Part shown: positions 35,006-49,100 of the stretch, piece after piece
Numbering within the stretch: position 1 is the first letter of the stretch
Layout of the letters: each line of letters opens with the position of its first letter
Assembly (NCBI GenBank): GCA_029250685.1
Contig: JAQXEU010000045.1
Span: forward strand, 35,558 to 99,557
Origin: Polaribacter sp.
GTDB taxonomy: Bacteria > Bacteroidota > Bacteroidia > Flavobacteriales > Flavobacteriaceae
Reading direction: 5' to 3'
Length of the DNA stretch: 64,000 nt
The notes under the pieces: model-generated
The model's input: the letters and a program-made list of their open reading frames with translations, nothing else
The model's database searches: none
Told to the model about the DNA's origin: nothing
Made by a program: the position numbers and the translations under genes

Positions 35006-37273
35006 ATGAAATATTTTAAATCAGTAGTATTTATTTTTGGAGTTTTGTTGATGGTATCATGCTCTAATTCGAAAAATGAAATTTCAGAAAAAAATTATCA
35101 GAGTGCTGTAAGTTTCATGTATTCAAATTATAATAACAAAACAGCATTTAATTTAAACACTAGCGTTAATTGGTTTAATGATAATTCTGGTTTTTGGTTT
35201 GTAGATTATAGTAAAAACGGAAAGGCTTATAAAACTATTTCGTTTAAAAATGCTACAGAAGTAAAATCATTATTTGATCAACAAAAATTAGTTGTTTCGC
35301 TAAATGAATTAACAAATAATGAGTTAAAAGCGAATGAAATTTCTCTAACAAATATTCAGCCAACAGAAAATGGTTTTTCTTTTACGACCAACAATAAAAA
35401 CTACGTTCTAAATACTGACTCATATGAGTTAGTTGAAGTAAAAAAAGAAGAAAGAAAAAGAAGAAACGAATTTGAAAGCACATCGCCAGACGGAAAATGG
35501 ATTGCGTTTACAGAAGAATATAATTTATATATCAAATCAACATCAACCAAAAGAATATTTCAATTAAGTTTTGATGGAAAAAAAGGATACGAATATGCTT
35601 CTTGGTACGGTTGGTATGATAAAATGTATGGTGAAAATGGAGAGAGACCAAAACGTTTTAATGTAAATTGGTCTGCAAATTCTAAATGGATTTCTGCTAA
35701 TATTGTAGATACAAGAAATGCAGAGAAAATGTATTTATTAGACTGGAGTAAAGACGATGTGTATAAGCCAGAATTGTTGTCGTATTATCGTGGTTCTCCT
35801 GGAGATACAACCATGGTGAAACTAACACCTACTTTCTTTAATGTTGCTACTAAAAAGCAAGTAAAAACAAACTTACCAACGCAAACTCACATCAATTCTG
35901 TAAGTAACCAATGGACAAATGCTTCTGGAGTTTTATTAGCGCAGATTCCGTACAGAGGCTTTCAAAAAAACGAATTGGTTCAGGTAGATTTAAATACTAG
36001 AAAATCAAAAGTTGTATTAACAGAAACATCAAAAACAAACATAGATAATTTTGAGTATCGTCTTTTAGAAAAGAGTCAGAAAATAGTATTTTTATCAGAA
36101 AGAACAGGTTGGAGACAATTGCATTTGTATGATTTTAAATCCAACACAACAAAATTACTTACCAGCGATAATTACTACGTAAACAGTATTGAGTACATTG
36201 ATGAAAAAACTGAAACAATTTATTATTTAGCTTCAGGAAAAGAAACTGAGAATAATCCATATCATCAACAAGTTTATAAAGTAAGTTTTAATGGAGAAGA
36301 ACAATTATTAACTGTAGAAAACAAACATCATCAAGTTTCTTTTTCAATAAATGGAGATTATTTTACTGATAACATTTCTACCATAAATTCCCCAACAGAA
36401 ACTGTTTTAAGAGAAGCATCAACAGGGAAAATTTTAGCAGCATTAACAAAAGCAGATATTTCTGATGCAGAAAGTAGAGGTTATACAACTCCAGAAACAT
36501 TTTCTATGCTTGCTAAAGATGGAAAAACAACCATTTATGGTGCTTTTTGGAAACCAATAAATTTTGATGCTTCAAAGAAATATCCAATAGTAGATGCAAC
36601 TTATACAGGTCCGCATACGCAACGTTTTCCGAAATCTTTTGACAACGTTTTTAGCAATCAATCGTTGGCGGAATTAGGTTTTATTGTTGTTCGAGTTGAT
36701 GGATTAGGAACTTCTGGTAGATCAAAAGAATTTCATAATCATTCCTATAAAAACATGGGAAATAATTTAGAAGATCATGTGTTGGCGATTAAACATTTAG
36801 CCAATACATATTCTTGGATTGATGTTGATAAAGTAGGAATTTACGGTCATTCTGCTGGTGGATATGATACAGGAAGAGCATTGTTAGCTTTTCCAGATTT
36901 TTATAAAGTTGGAGTAGCAAGTTCTGCTGATCATGATTTTAGAATGGAAAAAGCGTGGTGGCCAGAAATGTATCAAGGTTGGCCAATTGATGAAACATAT
37001 CAAGATGTTTCTAATGTTACAAATGCCTCAAATTTAAAAGGGAAATTATTATTAGCTCATGGTGGATTGGATGATAATGTAAATCCGTCTGCAACTTTTA
37101 AATTAGCAGAAGAATTAATCAAAGCAAATAAAGATTTTGATTTGTTAATTTTGCCAAGTCAAAGACATGGATATCGAGGAATTTATCAAAAATATTTTTT
37201 AAAGAAAAGGTGGAATTATTTTGTTGAACATCTAGGGAATAATACGCCAGTTTGGAATTTTAATTGGAATTAA
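35006..37273 (+). CDS. S9-family prolyl peptidase (dipeptidyl-peptidase-IV-like) lipoprotein
   Basis: A 755-residue exported serine peptidase. The lipoprotein signal ends LLMVSCSNS. The middle (about residues 50-480) is the DPP-IV beta-propeller domain, with STSPDGKWIAFTEE and NVNWSANSKWISA. The C-terminal alpha/beta hydrolase domain carries the catalytic Ser616 in YGHSAGGYDTG, the Asp in HGGLDDNVNP and the His near 721 in PSQRHGYRG. Such enzymes remove X-Pro dipeptides from N-termini, fitting the hydroxyproline context. A second S9 peptidase of the same type lies at 60065-62245. Confidence 0.92.
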   Translation: MKYFKSVVFIFGVLLMVSCSNSKNEISEKNYQSAVSFMYSNYNNKTAFNLNTSVNWFNDNSGFWFVDYSKNGKAYKTISFKNATEVKSLFDQQKLVVSLNELTNNELKANEISLTNIQPTENGFSFTTNNKNYVLNTDSYELVEVKKEERKRRNEFESTSPDGKWIAFTEEYNLYIKSTSTKRIFQLSFDGKKGYEYASWYGWYDKMYGENGERPKRFNVNWSANSKWISANIVDTRNAEKMYLLDWSKDDVYKPELLSYYRGSPGDTTMVKLTPTFFNVATKKQVKTNLPTQTHINSVSNQWTNASGVLLAQIPYRGFQKNELVQVDLNTRKSKVVLTETSKTNIDNFEYRLLEKSQKIVFLSERTGWRQLHLYDFKSNTTKLLTSDNYYVNSIEYIDEKTETIYYLASGKETENNPYHQQVYKVSFNGEEQLLTVENKHHQVSFSINGDYFTDNISTINSPTETVLREASTGKILAALTKADISDAESRGYTTPETFSMLAKDGKTTIYGAFWKPINFDASKKYPIVDATYTGPHTQRFPKSFDNVFSNQSLAELGFIVVRVDGLGTSGRSKEFHNHSYKNMGNNLEDHVLAIKHLANTYSWIDVDKVGIYGHSAGGYDTGRALLAFPDFYKVGVASSADHDFRMEKAWWPEMYQGWPIDETYQDVSNVTNASNLKGKLLLAHGGLDDNVNPSATFKLAEELIKANKDFDLLILPSQRHGYRGIYQKYFLKKRWNYFVEHLGNNTPVWNFNWN

Positions 37274-37276
37274 GGA

Positions 37277-38524
37277 ATGAGTAAAAAAGTTGTAGTTATT
37301 GGAGGCGGAATTATCGGTTTGTGTTCTGCATATTATTTGCAAAAAGAAGGACACGAAGTTACTGTAATTGATAAATCAGATTTTACGAGCGGTGCTTCTT
37401 ATGTAAATGCTGGGTATTTAACTCCAAGCCACATTATTTCTTTGGCTGCTCCAGGAATGATAACAAAAGGAATTAAATGGATGTTTAATTCTGAAAGTCC
37501 ATTTTATGTAAAACCAAGATTGGATTCTGAGTTTTTAAAATGGTCTTTAGCATTTAAAAAATCTGCAAATGCAAAAAAAGTAGAAAACTCTATTCCTGTT
37601 ATTAGAGATATCAATTTATTGAGTAGAGATTTGTACGAAGATTTAAAAGCATCCAAAGAATTTGATTTTCATTATGAGCGTAAAGGTTTATTAATGGCCT
37701 ATCAAACGGATAAAGTTGGTGAAGCAGAATGGGAAGTTGGTGAGCGATTAATTGAAGCTGGTTTAAATGCAGAAATGTTAACTAAAGAAGAGATAAAAAA
37801 AAGAGAACCAAATGCTAATCTAAATGTTAAAGGTGGAGTTTTTTATGATTGTGATGGACACACAACGCCTTCAGATTTTATGCCAAAAATGGTAGAGCAT
37901 TTGAAAAATTTAGGTGTTGAAATTTTAGCAAAAGAGGAAGTAAAAGATATTGAAATTTCTAATAAAATAATTTCAAAAATAATCACAAACAAAAGAGAAA
38001 TTGTTGCAGATGAGGTTGTGTTGTCGGCTGGAAGTTGGAGCCCTTTATTGTCTAAAAAATTAGGCTTAAAACTGCTAATTCAAGCTGGAAAAGGATATCG
38101 AATAAATTTAGCTAGAGAAACAGGAATTACAATTCCAACTATTCTTTTAGAAGCAAAAGTTGCGGTTACACCAATGAATGGTTTTACACGATTTGCTGGA
38201 ACAATGGAAATAGGTGGAATAAATCACAATATAAATCCGGTACGTGTGAATGCAATTGCTAAAGCAGGAGAAAATTTTTATAAAGGATTAAAAGTTTCTG
38301 AAACTGAAAAAAATGATGCTCAATGTGGATTAAGACCTTGTTCACCAGATGGCTTGCCATTTATAGGTAAATCTTCAAAATGTAATAACTTAACTATTGC
38401 AACAGGTCATGCAATGATGGGTTGGAGTTTAGGTCCGGCAACAGGGAAATTAGTTTCAGAAATCATTTCTGAGAAAAAACCTAGTTTAGATTTGAATCCT
38501 TTTCACCCGGATAGAAAGTTTTAG
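37277..38524 (+). CDS. FAD-dependent D-amino-acid oxidoreductase, probable D-hydroxyproline dehydrogenase
   Basis: A 415-residue DAO-family flavoprotein. The N-terminal dinucleotide fold is VVVIGGGIIGLCSAYYLQ (GxGxxG at residues 9-14), followed by the FAD-ribose contact near VIDKSDFTSGASYVNAG. The C-terminal GLRPCSPDGLPFIG and ATGHAMMGWSLGPATGK are typical of D-amino acid dehydrogenases. In this operon the likely reaction is oxidation of cis-4-hydroxy-D-proline to 1-pyrroline-4-hydroxy-2-carboxylate, passing electrons to the respiratory chain. It starts 3 bp after the S9 peptidase gene. Confidence 0.9.
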   Translation: MSKKVVVIGGGIIGLCSAYYLQKEGHEVTVIDKSDFTSGASYVNAGYLTPSHIISLAAPGMITKGIKWMFNSESPFYVKPRLDSEFLKWSLAFKKSANAKKVENSIPVIRDINLLSRDLYEDLKASKEFDFHYERKGLLMAYQTDKVGEAEWEVGERLIEAGLNAEMLTKEEIKKREPNANLNVKGGVFYDCDGHTTPSDFMPKMVEHLKNLGVEILAKEEVKDIEISNKIISKIITNKREIVADEVVLSAGSWSPLLSKKLGLKLLIQAGKGYRINLARETGITIPTILLEAKVAVTPMNGFTRFAGTMEIGGINHNINPVRVNAIAKAGENFYKGLKVSETEKNDAQCGLRPCSPDGLPFIGKSSKCNNLTIATGHAMMGWSLGPATGKLVSEIISEKKPSLDLNPFHPDRKF

Positions 38525-38571
38525 AAAACAAAAACATCAATTTTAATTGCAGCAACAGAGGTTTATTAATT

Positions 38572-39786
38572 ATGAGTATGAAAGGAATCGGAGGATCAAC
38601 TATAGAAGCAGAATTAAATGCAATTCAACCCACAGCACATTTAGCTAAGCCAATTCAAAAAGAAGAATTTCAACAAAGAATAGATAAAGGTTGTAGCTTA
38701 ATGAAAGCTCAAAATGTTCCAGCGATGTATTTACATGCAGGAACTAACCTTTTCTATTTTACAGGAATGAAATGGAATGCCAGTGAACGAATGGTAGGAG
38801 CTGTTTTATTTCCGAATGGAAAACTAATTTACATTGCGCCAGAATTTGAAAAAGGAACCATTTTCGAATTTATGTTGATTGAAGGAGAAGTTCGTTGTTG
38901 GGAAGAACATGAATCTCCATATGAATTATTTGTAACTATTTTAAAAGAAAATGGATTAGAAGAAGGGGACATTTCTATGGATGAAGCAACACCTTTTTTC
39001 ACCATTGATGGAATTAAAAACTGTCAAAATTCTTATGAATTAGTTAATGCAAAATCAATTACTGCAGGTTGTAGAATGATTAAATCTGATGCTGAGATTG
39101 CCATTATGCAACATGCAATGAATATTACATTAGAAGTTCATAAAGCAGCAGCAAGAATTTTACGAGTTGGAATTTCAGCCAAAGAAGTAACTGATTTTAT
39201 TCAGGAGGCACATGTAAAACATGGAATCCCGTCTGGATCGTATTTTTGTATTGTGTTATTTGGAGTAGATTCTTCGTTTCCACATGGAGTAAAATCACCA
39301 AAAAATTTAGAAGAACATGAAGTTGTATTAATAGACACGGGTTGTATGTTATACGATTATATTTCAGATATTACAAGAACCTATGTTTTTGGAAAAGCCA
39401 ATGAAGAGCAAACTCGAATTTGGAACATAGAAAAAGAAACGCAACAAGCAGCCTTTAATGCAGCACAATTAGGAAATACTTGTGCCGATGTTGATACTGC
39501 TTCTAGAGTAGTATTAGAATCACATAACTTAGGTCCAGATTATAAATTACCAGGATTGCCACATAGAACGGGGCACGGAATTGGCTTAGGAATTCACGAA
39601 TGGCCATATATTGTTAGAAATGATTTTACAGTTTTAGAACCCGGAATGACATTTAGTAATGAGCCAATGATTTGTGTTCCAAATAAATTCGGAATTCGAT
39701 TGGAAGATCATATTTACATGACAGAAAATGGGCCAAAATGGTTTACAAAACCAATGCACTCGATTGATAACCCTTTTGGGATTTAA
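38572..39786 (+). CDS. M24-family Xaa-Pro aminopeptidase/dipeptidase
   Basis: A 404-residue metallopeptidase without a signal peptide, so cytoplasmic. The N-terminal creatinase-like domain (to about residue 165) precedes the pita-bread domain. Metal ligands appear complete: Asp in LIDTGCML, Asp in ISDITRTY, His in RTGHGIGLGIHE, Glu in SNEPMI and Glu in RLEDHIY. It probably splits X-Pro or X-Hyp peptides after import, providing free imino acid for the pathway encoded just upstream. It is the last gene of the operon and overlaps the convergent GNAT gene by 4 bp; I see no hairpin terminator there. Confidence 0.9.
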   Translation: MSMKGIGGSTIEAELNAIQPTAHLAKPIQKEEFQQRIDKGCSLMKAQNVPAMYLHAGTNLFYFTGMKWNASERMVGAVLFPNGKLIYIAPEFEKGTIFEFMLIEGEVRCWEEHESPYELFVTILKENGLEEGDISMDEATPFFTIDGIKNCQNSYELVNAKSITAGCRMIKSDAEIAIMQHAMNITLEVHKAAARILRVGISAKEVTDFIQEAHVKHGIPSGSYFCIVLFGVDSSFPHGVKSPKNLEEHEVVLIDTGCMLYDYISDITRTYVFGKANEEQTRIWNIEKETQQAAFNAAQLGNTCADVDTASRVVLESHNLGPDYKLPGLPHRTGHGIGLGIHEWPYIVRNDFTVLEPGMTFSNEPMICVPNKFGIRLEDHIYMTENGPKWFTKPMHSIDNPFGI

Positions 39787-40256
39787 GAATACAAATCATT
39801 TAAATTCATTCTCATTTTAATCATGTGTTTTTTGAAGCCAACTTTTTCATAAGCTCTAATTGCTGATGGATTTGAATTGTAAACATCTAGTCGAATTTCA
39901 CTAATATTTTTTGTTTTACTCCAAGCGAATAAAGCATCAACAATTAATTTATTGTAACCATTTCCTCGATGTTTTTCTGGAACAAACATAAAACCTAAAT
40001 ACGCATGTTTATCATGCTTTAAATAGGTTCTATCTGGCTTAATCTTAGCGTAGCCAGATGCAACTAATTCATTGTTGAGCTCAACAACATATAAAATAGA
40101 ATTATCTTCTGAGATAAAATCTTCTAGATTGTAATACATGACTTTTCCGTCTTTAATAGTTACATCCATTGGACGTTCGGCATCAACCAACGCATCCATA
40201 AAGGTATCTAAAATTGGTAAATCTTCTTTTGTAGCTTCTCTAACAGTTGGGTTCAT
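39783..40256 (-). CDS. GNAT-family N-acetyltransferase
   Basis: A 157-residue GNAT acetyltransferase. Acetyl-CoA contacts lie in YLGFMFVPEKHRGNGYNKLIV (about residues 87-107, RGNGY core), followed by IRLDVYNSNPSAIRAYEKVGF, the classic end of the fold. The substrate is unknown. It is the last gene of the minus-strand run with galK and the sugar genes (20-bp spacing after galK) and converges with the hydroxyproline operon. Confidence 0.88.
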   Translation of the reverse strand: MNPTVREATKEDLPILDTFMDALVDAERPMDVTIKDGKVMYYNLEDFISEDNSILYVVELNNELVASGYAKIKPDRTYLKHDKHAYLGFMFVPEKHRGNGYNKLIVDALFAWSKTKNISEIRLDVYNSNPSAIRAYEKVGFKKHMIKMRMNLNDLYS

Positions 40257-40276
40257 TTTTGTTTTTTATAATCATT

Positions 40277-41428
40277 TTAAACTTCTATAACATGTGTTCC
40301 TTTTGATAATTTAACGGAATAAAAACTACAATTGGAATTGAATCTTTGGTTAAATCTTTTTTCAACATCACTTGAAAATTCTTTTACAGATTCTTTTTTT
40401 ATGATATTGATTGTACAGCCGCCAAAACCACCACCCATCATTCTTGCACCTAAAATATTTTTATTTTCTTTTGCTTTTTCAATTAAAAAATCTAACTCAA
40501 TACAGCTAACATTATATTTATGTTGAAGTCCTGAATGAGATTCATATAACAACTTTCCAAAGCTAATTAAATCTTTGTCTTTTAATGCTTTTGATGCATC
40601 AATCACTCGGTTGTTTTCTTCAATAACGTATGTTGCTTTTTGATGTTCTTTTGGGGAGATTTTTTCTTTAATAATGTCTAAATGGTTTAAAGAAACCTCT
40701 CTCAAAGAATCTACTTTTAAAAGATCAGCGATTTTCTCACAAACAGCTCTTCGCTCATTATATTCACTTTCTGATAAACTATGTTTAACATTTGTATTGA
40801 TTAGTAAAATATCATATTCTTTAAAGTTAATTTCAAAATACTCGGTATTTAAGTTCTTACAATCTAATAGAATTGCCTCATTTTCTCTGCCAAACATACT
40901 TGCAAATTGGTCCATAATTCCACATTTAACACCAACAAAGTTGTGTTCTGCTTTCTGTGAAATGAAAATCATTTCTTGTTTGGTTAGCTTAAGATTAAAT
41001 AACTCGTTTAAACCAAATGCAATACTATTCTCTAAAGCTGCAGATGAAGAAAGGCCAGCGCCATTAGGAATATCACCTTTAAAAACAATATTAAAGTTAC
41101 TTATCACTTTTCCTTTTTTCTGAATTTCATAAACAACACCAAGTATATAGTTTTCCCAGCTTCCGTTTTTAAATGGCTTTAGATTGTTTAGTTTGAACTC
41201 AATCTGTTCATTCATATCTAATGCTATAGTTGTAGAAAAATCAGCTTCTGTTTTTTCTATCGCAAGATAAATTCCTTTATCAATTGCAGCAGGAAAAACA
41301 AAACCATTATTATAATCTGTATGTTCACCGATTAAGTTAATTCTACCAGGAGAAAAAACTAATATTGGTTTTTTACCGAACTTTTCAGTAAACTTTAATT
41401 GAATAGTTTGAATACATTCTTTATTCAT
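40277..41428 (-). CDS. galK: Galactokinase
   Basis: A 383-residue cytoplasmic GHMP-family kinase that phosphorylates galactose at C1. The galactokinase signature GRINLIGEHTDYNNGFVFP is near the N-terminus (about residues 29-47), the ATP loop is PNGAGLSSSAALENS, and motif 3 is GARMMGGGFGGCTIN. The start is placed at the ATG at 41428, one base after the symporter stop codon; the longer frame from 41470 would overlap that gene by 41 bp. It lies with a symporter and a beta-galactosidase. The next Leloir enzymes (galT, galE) are not in the window. Confidence 0.94.
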   Translation of the reverse strand: MNKECIQTIQLKFTEKFGKKPILVFSPGRINLIGEHTDYNNGFVFPAAIDKGIYLAIEKTEADFSTTIALDMNEQIEFKLNNLKPFKNGSWENYILGVVYEIQKKGKVISNFNIVFKGDIPNGAGLSSSAALENSIAFGLNELFNLKLTKQEMIFISQKAEHNFVGVKCGIMDQFASMFGRENEAILLDCKNLNTEYFEINFKEYDILLINTNVKHSLSESEYNERRAVCEKIADLLKVDSLREVSLNHLDIIKEKISPKEHQKATYVIEENNRVIDASKALKDKDLISFGKLLYESHSGLQHKYNVSCIELDFLIEKAKENKNILGARMMGGGFGGCTINIIKKESVKEFSSDVEKRFNQRFNSNCSFYSVKLSKGTHVIEV

Positions 41429-41429
41429 T

Positions 41430-43010
41430 TTATTTAGCAAAATAAATGTAGATTCCAATAACAATAACACAAATTACAATTCCCATTGGTTTAAGTAATT
41501 TCCAAGGTGTAATATCAACATCTTCTGTGTATCGTTGGATATACGCTTCTTTTCTCGGATACATTTTTCCAATAATCAACATGATAATTGTATTTAATAC
41601 AAACAATATTGCCATAATATGTAGAAAATGCGGGTAAGAATCACCGTACATCGGTTTAATTATAAACTGACTAATACTGTAAAGCACAACACCCGATATT
41701 AATCCGATTTTTGCAGCTTTTGCTGGAACAAATTTTGTGGTAAATCCAACAATAACAATTGTTAAAATTGGAATTGAATATGTTCCGTTAATTTCTTGTA
41801 AATACTCAAAGACACTACCTGCATTTGCAATAAAAGGAGCAACAATCATTGATAATATTGCTAAGAAAATACCAAAAGATTTACCAGCTTTTACCACTTC
41901 TCTTTCTGTTGCAGCTTTTTTAATATATTCTCTATAAATATCTATACCAAATAAAGTTACACAACTATTTAGTGCAGAGTTAAATGAACTTAAAATAGCA
42001 CCAAATAAAACTGCAGCAAAGAAACCAATTAATGGTTTTGGTAATACTTCTGCAACTAAAGAAGCATATGCTAAATCTGGTTTTTCTAAGCTTCCATTAA
42101 AAACATGAAAAGCAATAATACCAGGTAGAACTAAAATTAACGGTCCTAATATTTTTAAAAAAGCGCCATAAACTAAGCCTTTTTGTCCCTCTTTTAAGTT
42201 TTTTGCACCTAATGCTCTTTGTATAATTGCTTGGTTTGTTCCCCAATAAAACAAATTTACCAATAGCATTCCTGTAAATAATGTTGATAAAGGAACATAA
42301 GAGTCTTCTGAGCCTGTTGAATCAAATTTTTCTGGATGTTCTGTCATTAAGGTATTTAGACCTTGCATTAGGTCACCATCTCCAATAAAAGTTAATCCGT
42401 AATACGGAATCATCAATCCACCAATAATTAAACCTATTGCGTTTATTGTATCTGAAACAACAACTGCTTTTAATCCACCAAAAACTGCATAAATAGAACC
42501 CGTAATTCCGATTCCAAAAACGGTAATCCAAAGTGCAGCTTCTTCAGAAAAATTTAATGCTTCTGGTATATCAAACATTGTATTTATTGCAGAAGCTCCT
42601 GTGTATAAAACTACAGGTAAAAAGATGGTAACATAACCAGATAAGAATAATCCAGAAACGATGGCTTTGGTTGTTTTATCATATCTGCGTTCTAAATATT
42701 GTGGAATTGTTGCAATTCCGCCTTTTAAATAACGAGGTAATAAAAAAACTGCAATAATTACCATTGTAATTGCTGCGATGGTTTCCCAAGCCATAACTAA
42801 TATTCCTTGTTCGTAAGCTTGTCCATTTAATCCAACAATTTGTTCTGTAGATAAATTCGTTAGTAATAACGAACCTGCAATTACAATTCCGGTTAAACTT
42901 CTTCCTCCGAGAAAATATCCATCAGAGGAGTTTTCATTTGTTTTACGAGTTGCCAAATAAGAGATAACTGCTACTAAAATGGTAAATAAAAGGAAAGTTA
43001 CTATTTGCAT
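41430..43010 (-). CDS. SSS-family sodium/sugar symporter
   Basis: A 526-residue inner-membrane protein of the solute:sodium symporter family with about 14 helices. N-terminal marks are SSDGYFLGGRSLTGIVIAG and LLLTNLSTEQIVGLNGQAYE, as in vSGLT-type sugar symporters; the Na2-site helix region SSFNSALNSCVTLFG is also recognisable. Placed between beta-galactosidase (3 bp) and galactokinase (1 bp), it most likely imports galactose with Na+. Sialic acid or inositol transporters of the same family are less likely here. Confidence 0.92.
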   Translation of the reverse strand: MQIVTFLLFTILVAVISYLATRKTNENSSDGYFLGGRSLTGIVIAGSLLLTNLSTEQIVGLNGQAYEQGILVMAWETIAAITMVIIAVFLLPRYLKGGIATIPQYLERRYDKTTKAIVSGLFLSGYVTIFLPVVLYTGASAINTMFDIPEALNFSEEAALWITVFGIGITGSIYAVFGGLKAVVVSDTINAIGLIIGGLMIPYYGLTFIGDGDLMQGLNTLMTEHPEKFDSTGSEDSYVPLSTLFTGMLLVNLFYWGTNQAIIQRALGAKNLKEGQKGLVYGAFLKILGPLILVLPGIIAFHVFNGSLEKPDLAYASLVAEVLPKPLIGFFAAVLFGAILSSFNSALNSCVTLFGIDIYREYIKKAATEREVVKAGKSFGIFLAILSMIVAPFIANAGSVFEYLQEINGTYSIPILTIVIVGFTTKFVPAKAAKIGLISGVVLYSISQFIIKPMYGDSYPHFLHIMAILFVLNTIIMLIIGKMYPRKEAYIQRYTEDVDITPWKLLKPMGIVICVIVIGIYIYFAK

Positions 43011-43013
43011 GAT

Positions 43014-46148
<3,135 letters not shown>

Positions 46149-49100
46149 TTAATGACAACTACAAGTTGGAATCGTAAATCCGTTTGTTTCTAAATTTAAA
46201 GGAACTCCTTGATTGTAATTTCCGCTTTCCCAATAAAAAGGGCTTCTTTTTTTGTTGTAATTACCAACTTCATTCATAGTTGAAGTGTCAAATAAACGTC
46301 CATTAATCATTGTGTAAATTACCGAATTTGTGTTCTGAATATTCTCTAACGGATTTTTATCCATAATGATTAAATCTGCTAATTTTCCTTTTTGCAAAGA
46401 GCCCAATTCATCACCAACACCGATATATTCTGCACCATTAATTGTTGCAGCTTTTAAAGCATTATGATTAGACATTCCACCTTGTTGTAACATCCATAGT
46501 TCCCAATGTGCTCCCAAACCTTGTAATTGCCCGTGAGCTCCAACATTTGCTTTTACGCCTAATTTAGATAAATCAGTGACTGTTCTAGACGTTAATAAAT
46601 GTCCGTTGTAATATTCTTCATCCGGAACCATTGTTCTATGACGAGATCTAGGGTCAATAACATGTCTTGGTGTATATTTTAATAATTTTTTATTTTCCCA
46701 AACATTACTTTTTTGATACCAATAATATTCACCACTCATTCCAGCATAATTTACAACTAAAGTAGGAGTGTAGCCTGTTTTACTGTTTTTCCAAAGGGAT
46801 AAAACATCTTTGTATACTGGTGCAACCGGAATGTTATGTTCAATTCCTGTATGCCCATCAAAAATCATAGACATGTTAGAATAAAAATTTGAACCACCTT
46901 CAGGGACAACGTTTACGCCCAATTCTCTTGCAGCTTGCATAATTTGTTGACGTTGTTCTCTTCTTGGTTGATTATAACTTTTCACAGATTTTGCTCCAAA
47001 TGCCTTTGTTCTTGCTATTGCAAAACGAGCGTCTTCTAAATTGTTTACAACCGCTTTAAAGTCTCCTTCTGCTCCGTATAAAATAAACCCTGTTGAAAAC
47101 ATTCTTGGCCCTACAGTTAACCCTTTTCGTTGTAACTCTTCTAAGGTAAATGCCGCTGCCGTATTTACTGAAGGATCATGAGAAGTAGTAACTCCGTACG
47201 CTAAATTCGCATAAAACTGCCAATGTTTTTGTGTGCTTAGTCCATTTCTAAAAGCACCGACATGCGCGTGAACATCAACTATTCCTGGCATAATTGTTTT
47301 GCCTTTCATGTCATATGTTTTTGCTCCAGAAGGAACACTAACTGAACTTGACTTTCCAATTTTTTCAATTTTGTTTTTATAAATTACGATTGTTCCATTT
47401 TCAATAATTTGATTTCCTTTCATGGTAATTAAACGCGCATTAGTAAATGCAACTCTTCCTTCTGGAACATCAGATTTAGCGGTTAGACCAATTTTAATTC
47501 CAGTATTTGTATCAGCAACTACATTGCTTTTTGCAAAAGGATCTCCTGTATTATTTACAATTGACTTTGAAAAATATTCATCACCTAACGTCCAATGAAC
47601 TTTATCATTTGAAGAAGACCAATGCAAATTGATTCCTGCATTTTTAGACAAACTTTCTACTTTAAAAGATTTTGTATTTGCATCTAAATTGATTTCACTT
47701 CCGTTTAAAATCATTGGAGAAACATACAATTTATGCAAATGAATAAATGAAATCCATTTGTTGTCTTTACTCGGTACTAAACGATTTGCCAATTTAGAAA
47801 CAAAATGGCTTCTTTGATTTTTTCCATTCAAATCAATACTCTGTAATCTTTTTGTCAATCCGCCCATGAAAGAGCCTCCTGATTGAAAAAAGATTCTTTT
47901 ATTATCTACTGAAAACTGTGGGAATTCTCCTCCATCAGAAATTTTCTTATGATTGCTTCCATTAGCATTTGCAATGTAAAGCCCAGTTTTTGTAGAATAA
48001 TCAAATCCTTGATCTCCATTTCCACCTTCTTTTCTGTAGACAATTTTTGAATTAGAATTATCAAAAGATGGTGTTCTGTAAATCCCTTTTACAGAAGTTA
48101 GTTTTTGTAGACCAGAACCATTTGTATTTACTTTATAAACTGCGCCAAGTTCTGCATCATTCCAAGTTACAAATAGGATTGATTTTCCGTCAGGAGAAAA
48201 ATTTGGTTCTGCTTCAAAATCAGTAAGATTTGTAATTCTTTTTGGTGTTCCGTTTGGTAAATCTTTTTTGTAAATATGACCTAAAGAAGTAAATACAATC
48301 GATTTTCCATCAGGAGAAGTTTTTACATCTTTAATCATTTTAGAAGTAAAACTTTCTTCAAAAACTTTTCTTTTAACTCGATGTGTTTTTGCTAATTTAA
48401 TTTTTTCATTTACTTGAAACGGAATGTTTGTAAGTTGTTTTGTGGCAACATTTATTTTGTTGATTTTTCCGCCTGTCCAAAAAACAATTTCTTTATCATT
48501 TTTTGTAAAAGTAAAATGAGGATAGACTCCAAAGACAGCCCAAGCTTCACTTTGATCTTTGTTTAAATCATGATAAATTGGCCATTCTTTTCCGGTTTCT
48601 AATTCGTGAATGTATAAAACCGATTTTGTTCTTACACGTTTAACAAAAGCTAATAGTTTACCGTCTTTTGAAATAACAGGTCTTGCAGCTCCACCAGGCC
48701 CACCAGTAATTTGTTTGATTTTTCCAGTTTTAAAATCATATCTTTTAATTACATAAATCTGTTTATTTGGATCTTTATTGTACTGAAAAAACCCTCCTGG
48801 ATACATGTCTTCTGCATAATATAAATACTTTCCATCTGATGAAATTGACGGATCATTTACATCTTGTTGATCATTTTTTCGTTTTGTTAATTTTAATCCT
48901 GCTGAACCAGAAAGTGGATATTGCCACATTTCACCAGCGCCAACAGATCGAGTAGAAGTATAGTGTTTACGAGCAACTAATGATTTTCCATCTGGTGTCC
49001 AAACCGCATTGTTTAACAATCTGTATTTTTCTTTTGTGATTGATTTTGCGTTTTTTCCATCGGCAGTCATTACCCAAATGTTGTTTCCGCCTTCAGCATC

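Noticed and set aside
40674..41123. A 149-codon frame on the plus strand inside galK
   Set aside because: It is the complement of a clear galactokinase gene, has no recognisable domain and no promoter box. Long antisense frames are common in AT-rich coding DNA.
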